From positions 124,001-188,000 of the forward strand of contig CABZFN010000002.1 in assembly GCA_902525035.1 (NCBI GenBank): DNA of 64,000 nt. Reading direction: 5' to 3'. A model generated the notes under the pieces. It saw only the letters and a list, made by a program, of their open reading frames with translations. It made no database searches and had not been told where the DNA came from. The position numbers and the translations under genes were made by a program. The stretch is from an uncultured Alphaproteobacteria bacterium (GTDB lineage Bacteria > Pseudomonadota > Alphaproteobacteria > HIMB59 > GCA-002718135). This document shows positions 8,945 through 17,450 of this stretch, piece after piece (the stretch's first letter is position 1; every line of letters begins with the position of its first letter).

Positions 8945-10174
8945 TTATTTTTGTATAAGTTTATTTAATTTTTGATTTTGATCTGCAAGAATTTGTTTAT
9001 CTACTATAGTATTTTTCTCAGTTAATTTAGAAGTTATTCTAATATCACGACCAACTTTTCCTGCAATTCCAAGACCACATGCACCTCTTATTATTTTATT
9101 TTTTAGAAAAAAATGAATTACACCATTATTAATATCATTACCTCTTTCAATGATTTCATCATAATCATCACAAATACCAGTCAGTTGAAGATTCAAATTA
9201 AATTGATCAGACCACATCCAAGGAATTGAAGTGTATTCTGTTTTTACTCCAGCAATATTTTTTCCAGCACATATTCCATGATTTTGTGCATGTTGATAAG
9301 ACTCAAGTCGCATATTTCTTTCATATAATGGATGATAAAAATTAGATACGTCACCTGCTGCGTAAACATCTTTAATAGAAGTTTCACAAAATTGATTAGT
9401 TACAATACCATTATCAAGCTTTAAATTTGTATTTTCAAATAGCTTTACAGACGGGGTTGAGCCTATACCTGCAATTATAAAATCTGTTTCTATTAAAGAA
9501 TTATCATTTAATAAAATTTCATAAATGCCATTTTTTTTAGTTATTTTTTCTATCTGTTTATTTAATATTATTTCATTTCCATGTTCTATATGAGTGTTTT
9601 GAACTATGTCAGCAATTTGTTTGGGTATAATTCTTCCCATAAGTTGGTTACCAATTTCGATAACAGTTACTTTCTTTTGAAGCTGAGATAAAGATGAAGC
9701 AATTTCTAAACCAATGAAACCACCACCAACAATTGTTATTTTATTTTTATTTGAAACTATTTCTTTAATTTTTTTGGCTTCTTCTAAATTTCTTAGATAA
9801 TAAACATCATTTTTTAAATTATTATCTAAGCTAAGTTTTTTATTTTCAGAACCTGTTGAAATAAGCAAACTATCATAAGAGTAAACATCATCATTTTTTG
9901 CAAAAAGTTTTTTATTTTCAAAATCAACTTTATTAATTGATATATTTTCAAATTCTATATTTTCATTTTTTAGTACATCTGTAGAATGAAAATAAAGATC
10001 TTCTTCATTTTTTTTATCTAACAAAAAATCTTTAGATAATGGAGGTCTTTCGTATGGTAATAAATTTTCTTCACCTAAAATTTTAATATTTGATTCTGAA
10101 CTATTTTGTCTAATCTCTCTAGCAGCAAAGATTCCAGCTTGACCGCCACCTAAAATTATAACGTTATTTTTCAC
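8945..10174 (-). CDS. FAD-dependent ferredoxin reductase of an oxygenase system
   Basis: A 409-residue pyridine-nucleotide disulfide oxidoreductase-fold protein. It has an FAD-binding Rossmann motif at the N-terminus (ILGGGQAG, 7-14), a second NAD-binding motif (IVGGGFIGLE, near 150) and the late FAD motif YAAGDVSNF (near 270). It matches the class that reduces Rieske or plant-type ferredoxins of oxygenases (BphG, CamA, RubB relatives) and lacks a redox-active CxxxxC. It lies five bases after the second desaturase-like gene and 52 bases before the Rieske ferredoxin. The natural reading is NAD(P)H to reductase to ferredoxin to membrane di-iron enzymes. Confidence 0.88.
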   Translation of the reverse strand: MKNNVIILGGGQAGIFAAREIRQNSSESNIKILGEENLLPYERPPLSKDFLLDKKNEEDLYFHSTDVLKNENIEFENISINKVDFENKKLFAKNDDVYSYDSLLISTGSENKKLSLDNNLKNDVYYLRNLEEAKKIKEIVSNKNKITIVGGGFIGLEIASSLSQLQKKVTVIEIGNQLMGRIIPKQIADIVQNTHIEHGNEIILNKQIEKITKKNGIYEILLNDNSLIETDFIIAGIGSTPSVKLFENTNLKLDNGIVTNQFCETSIKDVYAAGDVSNFYHPLYERNMRLESYQHAQNHGICAGKNIAGVKTEYTSIPWMWSDQFNLNLQLTGICDDYDEIIERGNDINNGVIHFFLKNKIIRGACGLGIAGKVGRDIRITSKLTEKNTIVDKQILADQNQKLNKLIQK

Positions 10175-10179
10175 CTATT

Positions 10180-11166
10180 CTAAGCGTTGCTTGGAACAGA
10201 TAATGGAATTTGATAGTCTGGATTTTTTGCTTGTTTTATAAGTGCAGGAATAATTTCTTTATAAGCCCCTAGAAGACCTTTTCTTGCAGGTGGTAATTGA
10301 TCTTTAATCATAGCATGTAGTTTTGGCAGATTGTGTGAGGGTACTTGAGGGAACATATGATGCTCAACATGATATTCCATATGCCAATATAAAAAACTTA
10401 AAACTGGATTTAAATACACTGTTCTTGTTGTATACCTATGATCTCTTTTATCTTCTCTAAGTCCTGCGTGCTGTGTGAGGCCCATAAGCATAACAAGAGT
10501 CTTTCCATAAAAATTAGGTAATAAAACATATAGAACTGGTAACCAGCTTTGAAAGTATATCGAAGATGCAATGCTTATGATCCATATTGAAAGGTGACTC
10601 CAGGCAGATAATCTACATTTCCATCTTTCTTTTTCAGGAATACAAACTTTCATTACATCTGTAGTTACACCAAAGGCATGTTTTATAGTTTCCCATTGAA
10701 GAGAATTTTTAAAGAAAAATAAACCTGAAAATGGAATATAGTGAGAAAAAAATACAATCAAGTCAGTTGGTTTTTTTACATGTATTTCAAAATCTACAGG
10801 ATCATTAAATTGAGTATACGTATGATGATGGTAGTGTGAATACCTCCATCTAATCGGTTCAAAATTATCCATAAAGCTGGCTATATAATAAAAGAAATCG
10901 TTCCAGAATTTAGATTTAAATGCTGTTCTATGACCAGTTTCGTGCCATATAGCATCGCTGCATCCCCAAATATTTCCATATATTAAAAAAAATAGTAAAG
11001 ACCACCAAGTACCCCAAGTAATATAAGCTAAATAACCAAAAAGAATCAAAGATGTGAAAAAAATAATCATGTGCTTGAAACCTTGCCAATCGGATTTCTT
11101 ACATAATTGTTTAAATTCTTTTTTATCTATGTTGGCTCTGTACCATTTGCCTAAATCAACATCCAT
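10180..11166 (-). CDS. Membrane fatty-acid-desaturase-like di-iron oxygenase (copy 2)
   Basis: A 328-residue paralogue of the gene at 6709. Its histidine boxes are HETGH (75-79), HYHHH (111-115) and HVEHH (266-270), with QHAGL at 232-236. All ligand histidines remain, so both copies look catalytically competent. It is the first gene of the minus-strand oxygenase run and faces the plus-strand sugar-binding-protein gene across a 190-base gap, so the promoter of the cluster should lie in 11167-11356. Its divergence from copy 1 suggests they act on different positions or substrates, or as a two-subunit oxygenase (inference). Carotenoid or alkane hydroxylase alternatives share the same histidine pattern. 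Confidence 0.86.
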   Translation of the reverse strand: MDVDLGKWYRANIDKKEFKQLCKKSDWQGFKHMIIFFTSLILFGYLAYITWGTWWSLLFFLIYGNIWGCSDAIWHETGHRTAFKSKFWNDFFYYIASFMDNFEPIRWRYSHYHHHTYTQFNDPVDFEIHVKKPTDLIVFFSHYIPFSGLFFFKNSLQWETIKHAFGVTTDVMKVCIPEKERWKCRLSAWSHLSIWIISIASSIYFQSWLPVLYVLLPNFYGKTLVMLMGLTQHAGLREDKRDHRYTTRTVYLNPVLSFLYWHMEYHVEHHMFPQVPSHNLPKLHAMIKDQLPPARKGLLGAYKEIIPALIKQAKNPDYQIPLSVPSNA

Positions 11167-11301
11167 ATTTAAAAAATATCACTTTTTGGTAATCTTATAA
11201 ATACAAAAATTAGGTTATTTTCCTGATTAAGTGCGACCATTTAATCTGTCGAAGGACATGAGAATATGATTTGTAATAAGCCTTTTAATACTTTAATTTA
11301 A

Positions 11302-11329
11302 TTGTAATATTGATTTATTCACTTATAAA
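11302..11329 (+). promoter_or_regulatory. Possible sigma70-type promoter for the RbsBAC-type operon
   Basis: TTGTAA at 11302-11307 and TATAAA at 11324-11329 are separated by 16 bases, about 28 bases before the start codon at 11357. A good ribosome site (GGAGGA) sits just before the ATG. In such A+T-rich DNA chance matches are common, so this is tentative. The rest of the 190-base divergent gap shows only a short CGAC...GTCG inverted repeat (11234-11251) of unknown meaning. Confidence 0.3.
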
Positions 11330-11356
11330 ATAAATCATAAATTATTCGGAGGAATT

Positions 11357-12337
11357 ATGAAAAAAATCTTTGCCGTCATTGCTCTATTTTTTGCTTTTGT
11401 ATCTACTTCAGCAGTAGCGAAAAATGATTATAGCTGTGACAAGAAATTTATCTTTTTCCCAGGTGGTCCAGAAGGTGGTCCATTTGGAACTATCGTTTAC
11501 AATGGTGCAGTAGCTGCAGCAGAACATACTGGTTGTGACGTGGATTATTACTGGTCACAATGGAACTCAGAAATTATGATTAAGCAATTTAAAGAAGCTG
11601 TTGCTTTACAGCCTGATGGAATTGCAATTTATGGTTTTCCAGGTGATGCTGCAATGAGACCTATCATTCAAGAAGCTAGAGAAATGGGAATAGTAATTAC
11701 TACTATGAACACTCCTCTTCCTGATCTTGAATCAGAATATAAAACTGAAGGTTTTGGTTATGCAGGTGCAGATTTATTTGATGCTGGATTTAATCTAGGT
11801 AAAAAAGCTGTTGAAGTTTGTGGTCTACAATCTGGAGATAAAGCTTTTATCTGGGGTCTTGCAAGTATGCCAAATAGAGGAGAAAGAACTAAAGGTGCAA
11901 TAGCTGGTGTTGAAGCAGCAGGTGTTGAAGTTGTTTATCAAGAAATTCCTGATAACGTAAACTCAGATGCATCTCAGGGAACTCCAATGTACGTTGCTAC
12001 TTATAGTGCAAATCCTGATATCAAAATGGCGATCACAGATCATGGTGGATTAACTGCAAGTTTACCAACTTATATGAAAGCTGCAGGCCACGGTACTGAA
12101 GAAGTATGTGGTGCTGGATTTGATTTATCAGCTCCAATTGTTGATGGAATTAACTCTGGTTACATTGACGTAGTAATTGATCAACAACCATTTATCCAAG
12201 GATATATGCCAATTGTTCAGTTATTCCTAAGTACTAAATATGGAATGGCTGGATTAGCAATGGATACTGGTGCTGCATTTGTTACAGCTGATAATGTAGA
12301 AGCTGTTGCTCCGTTAGCAGCAGTACAAATCAGATAA
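11357..12337 (+). CDS. RbsB-type periplasmic sugar-binding protein of an ABC transporter
   Basis: A 326-residue protein with a classic signal peptide (MKKIFAVIALFFAFVSTSAVA, residues 1-21, cut after AVA). The mature part is a type 1 periplasmic binding fold (residues about 30-320), with the ALQPDGIAIYG and TDHGGL segments typical of ribose/xylose/fructose binders. It delivers sugar or a sugar-like ligand to the inner-membrane permease encoded downstream. A strong Shine-Dalgarno (GGAGGAATT) precedes the ATG. The gene is followed at once by a hairpin at 12351, suggesting higher expression than the other two transporter genes. Divergence from the oxygenase cassette hints that the transported compound may be processed there, which is a guess from position. 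Confidence 0.9.
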   Translation: MKKIFAVIALFFAFVSTSAVAKNDYSCDKKFIFFPGGPEGGPFGTIVYNGAVAAAEHTGCDVDYYWSQWNSEIMIKQFKEAVALQPDGIAIYGFPGDAAMRPIIQEAREMGIVITTMNTPLPDLESEYKTEGFGYAGADLFDAGFNLGKKAVEVCGLQSGDKAFIWGLASMPNRGERTKGAIAGVEAAGVEVVYQEIPDNVNSDASQGTPMYVATYSANPDIKMAITDHGGLTASLPTYMKAAGHGTEEVCGAGFDLSAPIVDGINSGYIDVVIDQQPFIQGYMPIVQLFLSTKYGMAGLAMDTGAAFVTADNVEAVAPLAAVQIR

Positions 12338-12350
12338 ATAAAAATAATAG

Positions 12351-12386
12351 AACCTGCCTTATTTTATTAAGGCAGGTTAATTTTTT
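12351..12386 (+). terminator. Intercistronic terminator/attenuator hairpin after the binding-protein gene
   Basis: A 10-base perfect stem, AACCTGCCTT (12351-12360) with AAGGCAGGTT (12369-12378), and an 8-base loop is followed by AATTTTTT ending right at the ATPase start codon (12387). This is the form of a rho-independent terminator. In this position it likely acts as a partial terminator or 3'-end stabiliser that raises binding-protein mRNA relative to the ATPase and permease mRNA. The ATPase ribosome site would lie in or next to the hairpin, as no separate Shine-Dalgarno is visible. Confidence 0.75.
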
Positions 12387-13154
12387 ATGGCAGAAGAACT
12401 CTTAAAATTAGAAAATATTTATAAAAACTTTGGAAACGTAAAGGTTTTAAAAGATGTAAACATCAAAATAAATAAAGGTGAAGTAGTAGCTTTAATAGGT
12501 GATAACGGAGCTGGCAAATCAACACTTATAAAAGTTATAACAGGAGTTCATAGTCCAAACTCAGGAAAAGTATTTTTTAAAAATGAAGAAGTACAAATTA
12601 AATCAGTTGCTCAATCAAGAAAAATGGGAATAGAAGCAGTTTACCAAGAAAGAGCATTGTGTGATCAACAAGAATTATTTAGAAACATATTTGCTGGAAG
12701 AGAAATTACAAACTCATTTGGTTTTTTAGATATAAAAAAACAGAGAAAAGAAGCAGAGAAAATTCTTCGTGACTATATTGGATTTACATCAAAAGCTATA
12801 ACGGTTGACTCTCAAGTAATGGGATTATCTGGTGGAGAAAAGCAAGGTGTTGCTTTTGGTAGATCATTATATTTTAATTCTGATTTGATCGTATTAGATG
12901 AACCAACTATGGGCTTATCAATTCAAGAAACAGAAAAAGTCTTGAATTTCGTAAAGGGTTTAAAAAATGAAAATAAATCAGCAATTTTTATCGATCATAA
13001 TATAATTCATGTCTATGGTGCTGCAGATAGATTTATTATTTTAGATAGGGGTGAAGTTGTAGGAGAGTTTAATAAAGAAGAAATATCAAGAGAAGAACTT
13101 GTACAGAAAATGATACAGTTGCATGAATCTGGGAAAATTAAAGTGGAAGATTAA
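12387..13154 (+). CDS. Sugar ABC transporter ATP-binding protein (single-domain, FrcA-like)
   Basis: A 255-residue ABC ATPase with Walker A GDNGAGKST (38-46), signature LSGGEKQ (147-153) and Walker B LIVLDEP (167-173). It has one nucleotide-binding domain, unlike the duplicated RbsA/XylG proteins, and so resembles FrcA-type ATPases of the CUT2 class that work as homodimers. It powers uptake of the ligand bound by the product of 11357 through the permease at 13155. It starts right after the U-tract of the hairpin at 12351, and its stop codon abuts the permease start codon. Confidence 0.9.
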   Translation: MAEELLKLENIYKNFGNVKVLKDVNIKINKGEVVALIGDNGAGKSTLIKVITGVHSPNSGKVFFKNEEVQIKSVAQSRKMGIEAVYQERALCDQQELFRNIFAGREITNSFGFLDIKKQRKEAEKILRDYIGFTSKAITVDSQVMGLSGGEKQGVAFGRSLYFNSDLIVLDEPTMGLSIQETEKVLNFVKGLKNENKSAIFIDHNIIHVYGAADRFIILDRGEVVGEFNKEEISREELVQKMIQLHESGKIKVED

Positions 13155-14132
13155 ATGAGTAATTTATTAAATAGTTATTTTGTAAAAACACATAAGCTTG
13201 AGATTAGTATTACAATAATCGCAATCGTTCTGTTTCTAATATACTTTTTAGGTGCACCACATGTTTTCACTCGCTTTCCAATTTATAGAGCATTTATGCA
13301 ATCAATGCCTTTTTTTGGAATCATTGCTATATCAGCAACATTTGTCGTTACGCTTGGTGAAATTGATTTATCATTTCCTTCTATAGTTGGGATTACTTCA
13401 CTAATTTTTGGAATGGTTATGACATCAACTGATGGTAACGTTTTCATTGCATTTATACTTGCAACTTCTCTTGGAATGTTTGCAGGTCTAGTTAATGGAT
13501 TACTTGTTACTAAAATAGGTATTCCTTCAATAGTAGCTACTATAGGGACATTATTTTTTTGGCGTGGATTGGTAAATGTAATTTCACAAGGAAGTGGTAT
13601 TGCAATCGTCGATGTAGCAGATGGAACATGGCATCATATGATATTTGTTGAAAAATTATTTGGAAAAATTCCAATGCAATTTATTTGGTTCATTGTTTTA
13701 ACTGGATTAATGCAATGGGTTTATCGATACCATAAATTTGGAAATCATATCCACTTTGTAGGTGATAACAAAGCAAGCGCTCAAATGATGGGTATTAACG
13801 TTGATAATGTAAAAATTATTGCTTTTGTTCAACTAGGATTTTTCTCTGCATTAGCAGGAATTTTTACAATGTATGAAATGTTATATTTCTGGCCTACACA
13901 AGGTGAAGGTTTAATGTTAACGACACTAGCAGCTGTATTCGTTGGTGGTACATCAGTATTTGGTGGTAAAGGTACTATTTTTGGAACTTTTATTGGAGTA
14001 TTAATTATTGGATCATTAGAATCAGGAATAGTTGCTTTAGGCTTATCTGGTTTTTATGTAAAATTTATTAATGGACTCATGATTACAGTAGCAGTAACAG
14101 TCTACGCTCTAATACAAAGAAGAAAGAATTAA
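13155..14132 (+). CDS. RbsC/FrcC-type sugar ABC transporter permease
   Basis: A 325-residue, strongly hydrophobic protein with about eight to ten membrane segments. It carries CUT2 permease hallmarks: VTLGEIDLSFPSIVG near 65-80, LVTKIGIPSIVATIGT near 117-132 and AAVFVGGTSVFGGKGT near 255-270. It forms the inner-membrane channel for the ligand of the binding protein at 11357. The start codon follows the ATPase stop directly. The last four bases overlap the convergent SDR gene at 14129. Confidence 0.9.
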   Translation: MSNLLNSYFVKTHKLEISITIIAIVLFLIYFLGAPHVFTRFPIYRAFMQSMPFFGIIAISATFVVTLGEIDLSFPSIVGITSLIFGMVMTSTDGNVFIAFILATSLGMFAGLVNGLLVTKIGIPSIVATIGTLFFWRGLVNVISQGSGIAIVDVADGTWHHMIFVEKLFGKIPMQFIWFIVLTGLMQWVYRYHKFGNHIHFVGDNKASAQMMGINVDNVKIIAFVQLGFFSALAGIFTMYEMLYFWPTQGEGLMLTTLAAVFVGGTSVFGGKGTIFGTFIGVLIIGSLESGIVALGLSGFYVKFINGLMITVAVTVYALIQRRKN

Positions 14133-14866
14133 TAAGTTGCTCTACCTCCACTCAAATCAAAAGTTGAGCCTGTTGTGTAAGAATTTTCTTCAGAAGACAT
14201 CCATGCAACTAAAGAAGCTAATTCTTCAACTAACACAAATCTGTTTCTAGGAATTTTTGATAACATATAATCAATATGTTCTTGGGTAATTTGATCAAAA
14301 ATACGCGTTTTAGCAGGCGCAGGAGTAACACAATTTACTGAGATGTTATTTTCTGCTAATTCTTTTCCTAAAGATTTAGTAAGTGCGATAACTCCTGCTT
14401 TGGCTGCACTATAAGGCATTGCATTAGGATTACCTTCCTTACCAGCTATCGAGGAAATATTTACTATACGTCCATAATTATGTTTTATGAAATGAGGAAC
14501 TATAGTTTTGCAGCAATAAAATACTCCGCTTAGATCTATGTCTATAACTTTTTGCCATTCCTCTAGTGGATAATCCCATGTCTTAAAGTTTGGTCCAGCT
14601 ATTCCTGCATTGTTTATTAAAACATCAATTTTGTTTTCATACGTAAGACTTTCAGCAAATGCATTCTCCACACTTTTATAATTTGACACATCAACTTCAA
14701 TTTTTTGAGTATTTTTTAGATCAACTTTATTTAAATATTCTGTATCTTTATCCCATATTAGCACTTTTGCACCTGACTCTATAAATCTTTTTGTAATTGC
14801 TAAACCAAAACCTTGTGCTCCACCAGTTACGATAGCTACTCTATTTGCTAAATCAATTTTATTCAT
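14129..14866 (-). CDS. Short-chain dehydrogenase/reductase (SDR)
   Basis: A 245-residue classical SDR with the cofactor motif TGGAQGFG (14-21), NNAG (about 86-89), the active-site SSIAG serine and YSAAK (Tyr and Lys), and a C-terminal DLSGGRATY. It oxidises or reduces a hydroxyl/keto group with NAD(P). Placement convergent with the sugar permease, and in an operon with the peroxiredoxin and DsbD-like genes (overlaps of 4 bases), gives no firm substrate; a sugar alcohol or 3-hydroxy acid is plausible. The A-P-A-K segment replaces the usual P-G motif after the active site (CVTPAPAKT), a small variation seen in other SDRs. Confidence 0.85.
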   Translation of the reverse strand: MNKIDLANRVAIVTGGAQGFGLAITKRFIESGAKVLIWDKDTEYLNKVDLKNTQKIEVDVSNYKSVENAFAESLTYENKIDVLINNAGIAGPNFKTWDYPLEEWQKVIDIDLSGVFYCCKTIVPHFIKHNYGRIVNISSIAGKEGNPNAMPYSAAKAGVIALTKSLGKELAENNISVNCVTPAPAKTRIFDQITQEHIDYMLSKIPRNRFVLVEELASLVAWMSSEENSYTTGSTFDLSGGRATY

Positions 14867-15339
14867 TTGATTTGTTCTAAAATATATTCAGCTGAACTAA
14901 CACGGTATTCGCCATCATCTTCAATAAACTTGTTTATAATCATATTATTCTCAATGATCATGGCAAATCTTCGACACCTAAAGCCCATATAATTTTTTGT
15001 CTTATCAGATATCAGGTCAAAATATTTTGTAATCTCAGCATTTCCGTCTGCAATTCCATTGATCTTTTCTCCATCTGTATAACTCAATAACCAAGATTTC
15101 ATAACATGTTCATCGTTTACAGAAAGACAATAAATTCCATTAATTTTTTTATTTATAAATGAATTATATAATTTTATATAACCTGGAAGATGTTTCTCAG
15201 AACAAGTTGGCGTAAATGCACCTGGAACACCAAATAGGATAATTTTTTTATTTATAAATTCATTTTTTAATGAAGATACTGAAGAAACACCTTTTTTAAT
15301 AATAGGCACTTTAAAATCATCAACGTACATGTTTATCAT
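14863..15339 (-). CDS. Peroxiredoxin (Prx5-like)
   Basis: A 158-residue thiol peroxidase with the peroxidatic Cys46 in GAFTPTCSEKHLPGY, which is the Prx5 subfamily pattern, and a later FRCRRFAMIIEN segment where Prx5 proteins have the resolving region. It reduces H2O2 and organic peroxides in the cytoplasm, using glutathione/glutaredoxin or thioredoxin. It overlaps the DsbD-like gene upstream and the SDR gene downstream by four bases each, so the three form one transcript. A link to redox maintenance is natural given its thiol-transport neighbour. Confidence 0.88.
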   Translation of the reverse strand: MINMYVDDFKVPIIKKGVSSVSSLKNEFINKKIILFGVPGAFTPTCSEKHLPGYIKLYNSFINKKINGIYCLSVNDEHVMKSWLLSYTDGEKINGIADGNAEITKYFDLISDKTKNYMGFRCRRFAMIIENNMIINKFIEDDGEYRVSSAEYILEQIK

Positions 15340-17393
15340 TTAACTTTATTATATGTTTCAAATAATTGTTTCTCAGTTAATATTTCATTCATTACTATGC
15401 CTTCAGGAAACTTTGAAGAATAAAATGCATTAAAAGGTATGCCAAATTTATTATATTTTTTTAAAAATTTATTTATTTTTTCATTTGGTTGTGTCCAATC
15501 AGCTTTTATCAATGTCACTTCTTGTGAATCAAAAAATTCTGAAACTGTTTCTGAATTTAAAACATTAATTTTATTAAACTTACAGGTAATGCACCAATCA
15601 GCAGTTATATCTAAAAAAACAATTTCATTATTAGCTATTATTTCAGGAATACTTTTAGAATTAAAATCTAACCAATTACTACTTTTATAATTTTCTTCAT
15701 TAATTTTTTGAAAGGATTTTAAATATGGAGTTAAAAAGAAAATAATTATTAAAGAAATAATTAATGGAATTTGAAAAATTCTAAATTTTAAAATTGCTGA
15801 TATTAAGATTAATAAAAAAGTAAATGTAAGTATAAAAAAATAATTAAAATAATTATTTAATATACTTAAAAGCCAAACTATTGTTATTGATAATAAAATA
15901 GATAAAAAATATTTAAAATAAATCATCCATTTTCCAGATCGAGGTAAGAAGGAAATTATGCCTGGAAAAAAAGCTACAACTAAATAAGGTAAGCTCATTC
16001 CAATACCCATAAAACAAAATATTAAAAATAGATATGTTGTTGATTGGGTAAATGCAGCTGTGACAGCTGTTCCTAAATAAGGTGCAGAACAAGGTGTAGC
16101 AAGTAGTGTAGCAAAAAAACCATTAAAGAAATTTTTTGTATAAAAATTATTTCCTGAATTTAAGATTTTTGATGAATATAAAAAACTTGGTATATTTATT
16201 TGGAAAAGACCGAGTGTATTCAAGAAGAAGATTGATATAATTATCAAAATGAACATTAAAAAGTAGGGTTCTTGAAATTGCATACCCCAAGATATTGAAA
16301 TATTGATTTGTTTCAGGATAGCAAAAAAAGCTCCAAGTATTAGAAAAGAGGTGATAATACCCAATACAGTTATAAAAAAACTACTTTTTATCTTTTTATC
16401 TTCAGTATTAATTACAGATAATAATTTTAAGGATAATACTGGAAAAACACATGGCATAAGATTCAAAATAAACCCGCCTAATAGAGAAATTAAGAGTAAG
16501 TATATAAGACTTGAGTTTATTGAAATATTTTTATCTACATTTTGAATTTCTACATTTTTTTCAATTTTAAAACTATGATTATTATCGTAAAAAAATATTT
16601 CTATTGGAAATTTTTTTTTATTAAAATGATCAGCACTGTAATATAAAACGGTATTCAATTTTTGAAAATCAAGAGAATAATTATTTATTGGTTCTACAAC
16701 AGGTAATCCAAATGGTGTGTGAATAAATATTTTTGGATCATCAAAAAAAGAGTTAGTTGATATTTCTATATCAAAAATAACACTATTGTTATTTTCAATG
16801 GCCTTGAATGAGAAATTAGATATGGGTGTAAAATCTATATTATTATTTAATGTAGTAGATAGAGCTTTTTCAATTTCAAAAAAATAATCTGTATAATTAC
16901 CATTTCCAGATGGTAAATTTAAAAATATATCTGCGCTACCTGGAATACAAACATCTTTACAAACTAAATAATTAATATTTAAATTTAAATTTGTTGGTTC
17001 TTGCTTGTCTTCAATATCTACAATCAAAGGAAAGATAACCTTATCTTTATATCCAATTGATTTTAAACCTAGTATTTCAAATTCTATTGGCTCTGGCCAT
17101 AATATTTTAATATCTTTTACATTCGAGGAATTATTCCATATAATTTTTTGAGGGAAACCTCCCCCACCAGGCGACTTCCAATATGTTTTCCATCCATCTG
17201 CTAATTCATATTCTAATGCTAAAATTAATTGATTATTATTATTTAGTGTAGTCATTGGTGAAATTAATCTTACTTTAGATTTTTCACTAATTGCCCAATC
17301 GGAGGATAAGGAGTATGCAGATGTGCTGAAAAGTCCAAGAGCAAATATTATTGCTATTTTTAATAGATTTTTAACTTTTATTACCTTGTTCAT
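15336..17393 (-). CDS. DsbD/ScsB-type thiol:disulfide interchange membrane protein
   Basis: A 685-residue protein with a signal peptide (1 to about 28), an N-terminal periplasmic domain bearing CKDVC (CxxxC), a multi-helix membrane core with the paired cysteines LMPCVFP and ATPCSAP, and a C-terminal thioredoxin-like domain with C601-I-T-C604 in DWCITC. This three-domain layout moves electrons from cytoplasmic thioredoxin to periplasmic thiol proteins. It supports reduction of cytochrome or peroxidase cysteines outside the membrane. It is the first gene of the peroxiredoxin/SDR transcript and is divergent from yqgE across 57 bases. Confidence 0.88.
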   Translation of the reverse strand: MNKVIKVKNLLKIAIIFALGLFSTSAYSLSSDWAISEKSKVRLISPMTTLNNNNQLILALEYELADGWKTYWKSPGGGGFPQKIIWNNSSNVKDIKILWPEPIEFEILGLKSIGYKDKVIFPLIVDIEDKQEPTNLNLNINYLVCKDVCIPGSADIFLNLPSGNGNYTDYFFEIEKALSTTLNNNIDFTPISNFSFKAIENNNSVIFDIEISTNSFFDDPKIFIHTPFGLPVVEPINNYSLDFQKLNTVLYYSADHFNKKKFPIEIFFYDNNHSFKIEKNVEIQNVDKNISINSSLIYLLLISLLGGFILNLMPCVFPVLSLKLLSVINTEDKKIKSSFFITVLGIITSFLILGAFFAILKQINISISWGMQFQEPYFLMFILIIISIFFLNTLGLFQINIPSFLYSSKILNSGNNFYTKNFFNGFFATLLATPCSAPYLGTAVTAAFTQSTTYLFLIFCFMGIGMSLPYLVVAFFPGIISFLPRSGKWMIYFKYFLSILLSITIVWLLSILNNYFNYFFILTFTFLLILISAILKFRIFQIPLIISLIIIFFLTPYLKSFQKINEENYKSSNWLDFNSKSIPEIIANNEIVFLDITADWCITCKFNKINVLNSETVSEFFDSQEVTLIKADWTQPNEKINKFLKKYNKFGIPFNAFYSSKFPEGIVMNEILTEKQLFETYNKVK

Positions 17394-17450
17394 ATAAAAT
17401 AAATCAATACAATATTGAAAAATATAAATTAACGCGAATATATATACAAT

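Noticed and set aside
11234..11251. CGAC...GTCG inverted repeat in the divergent gap upstream of the binding-protein gene
   Set aside because: Only four pairs; too short to call an operator or riboswitch, and it lacks the conserved blocks of the glutamine motif.
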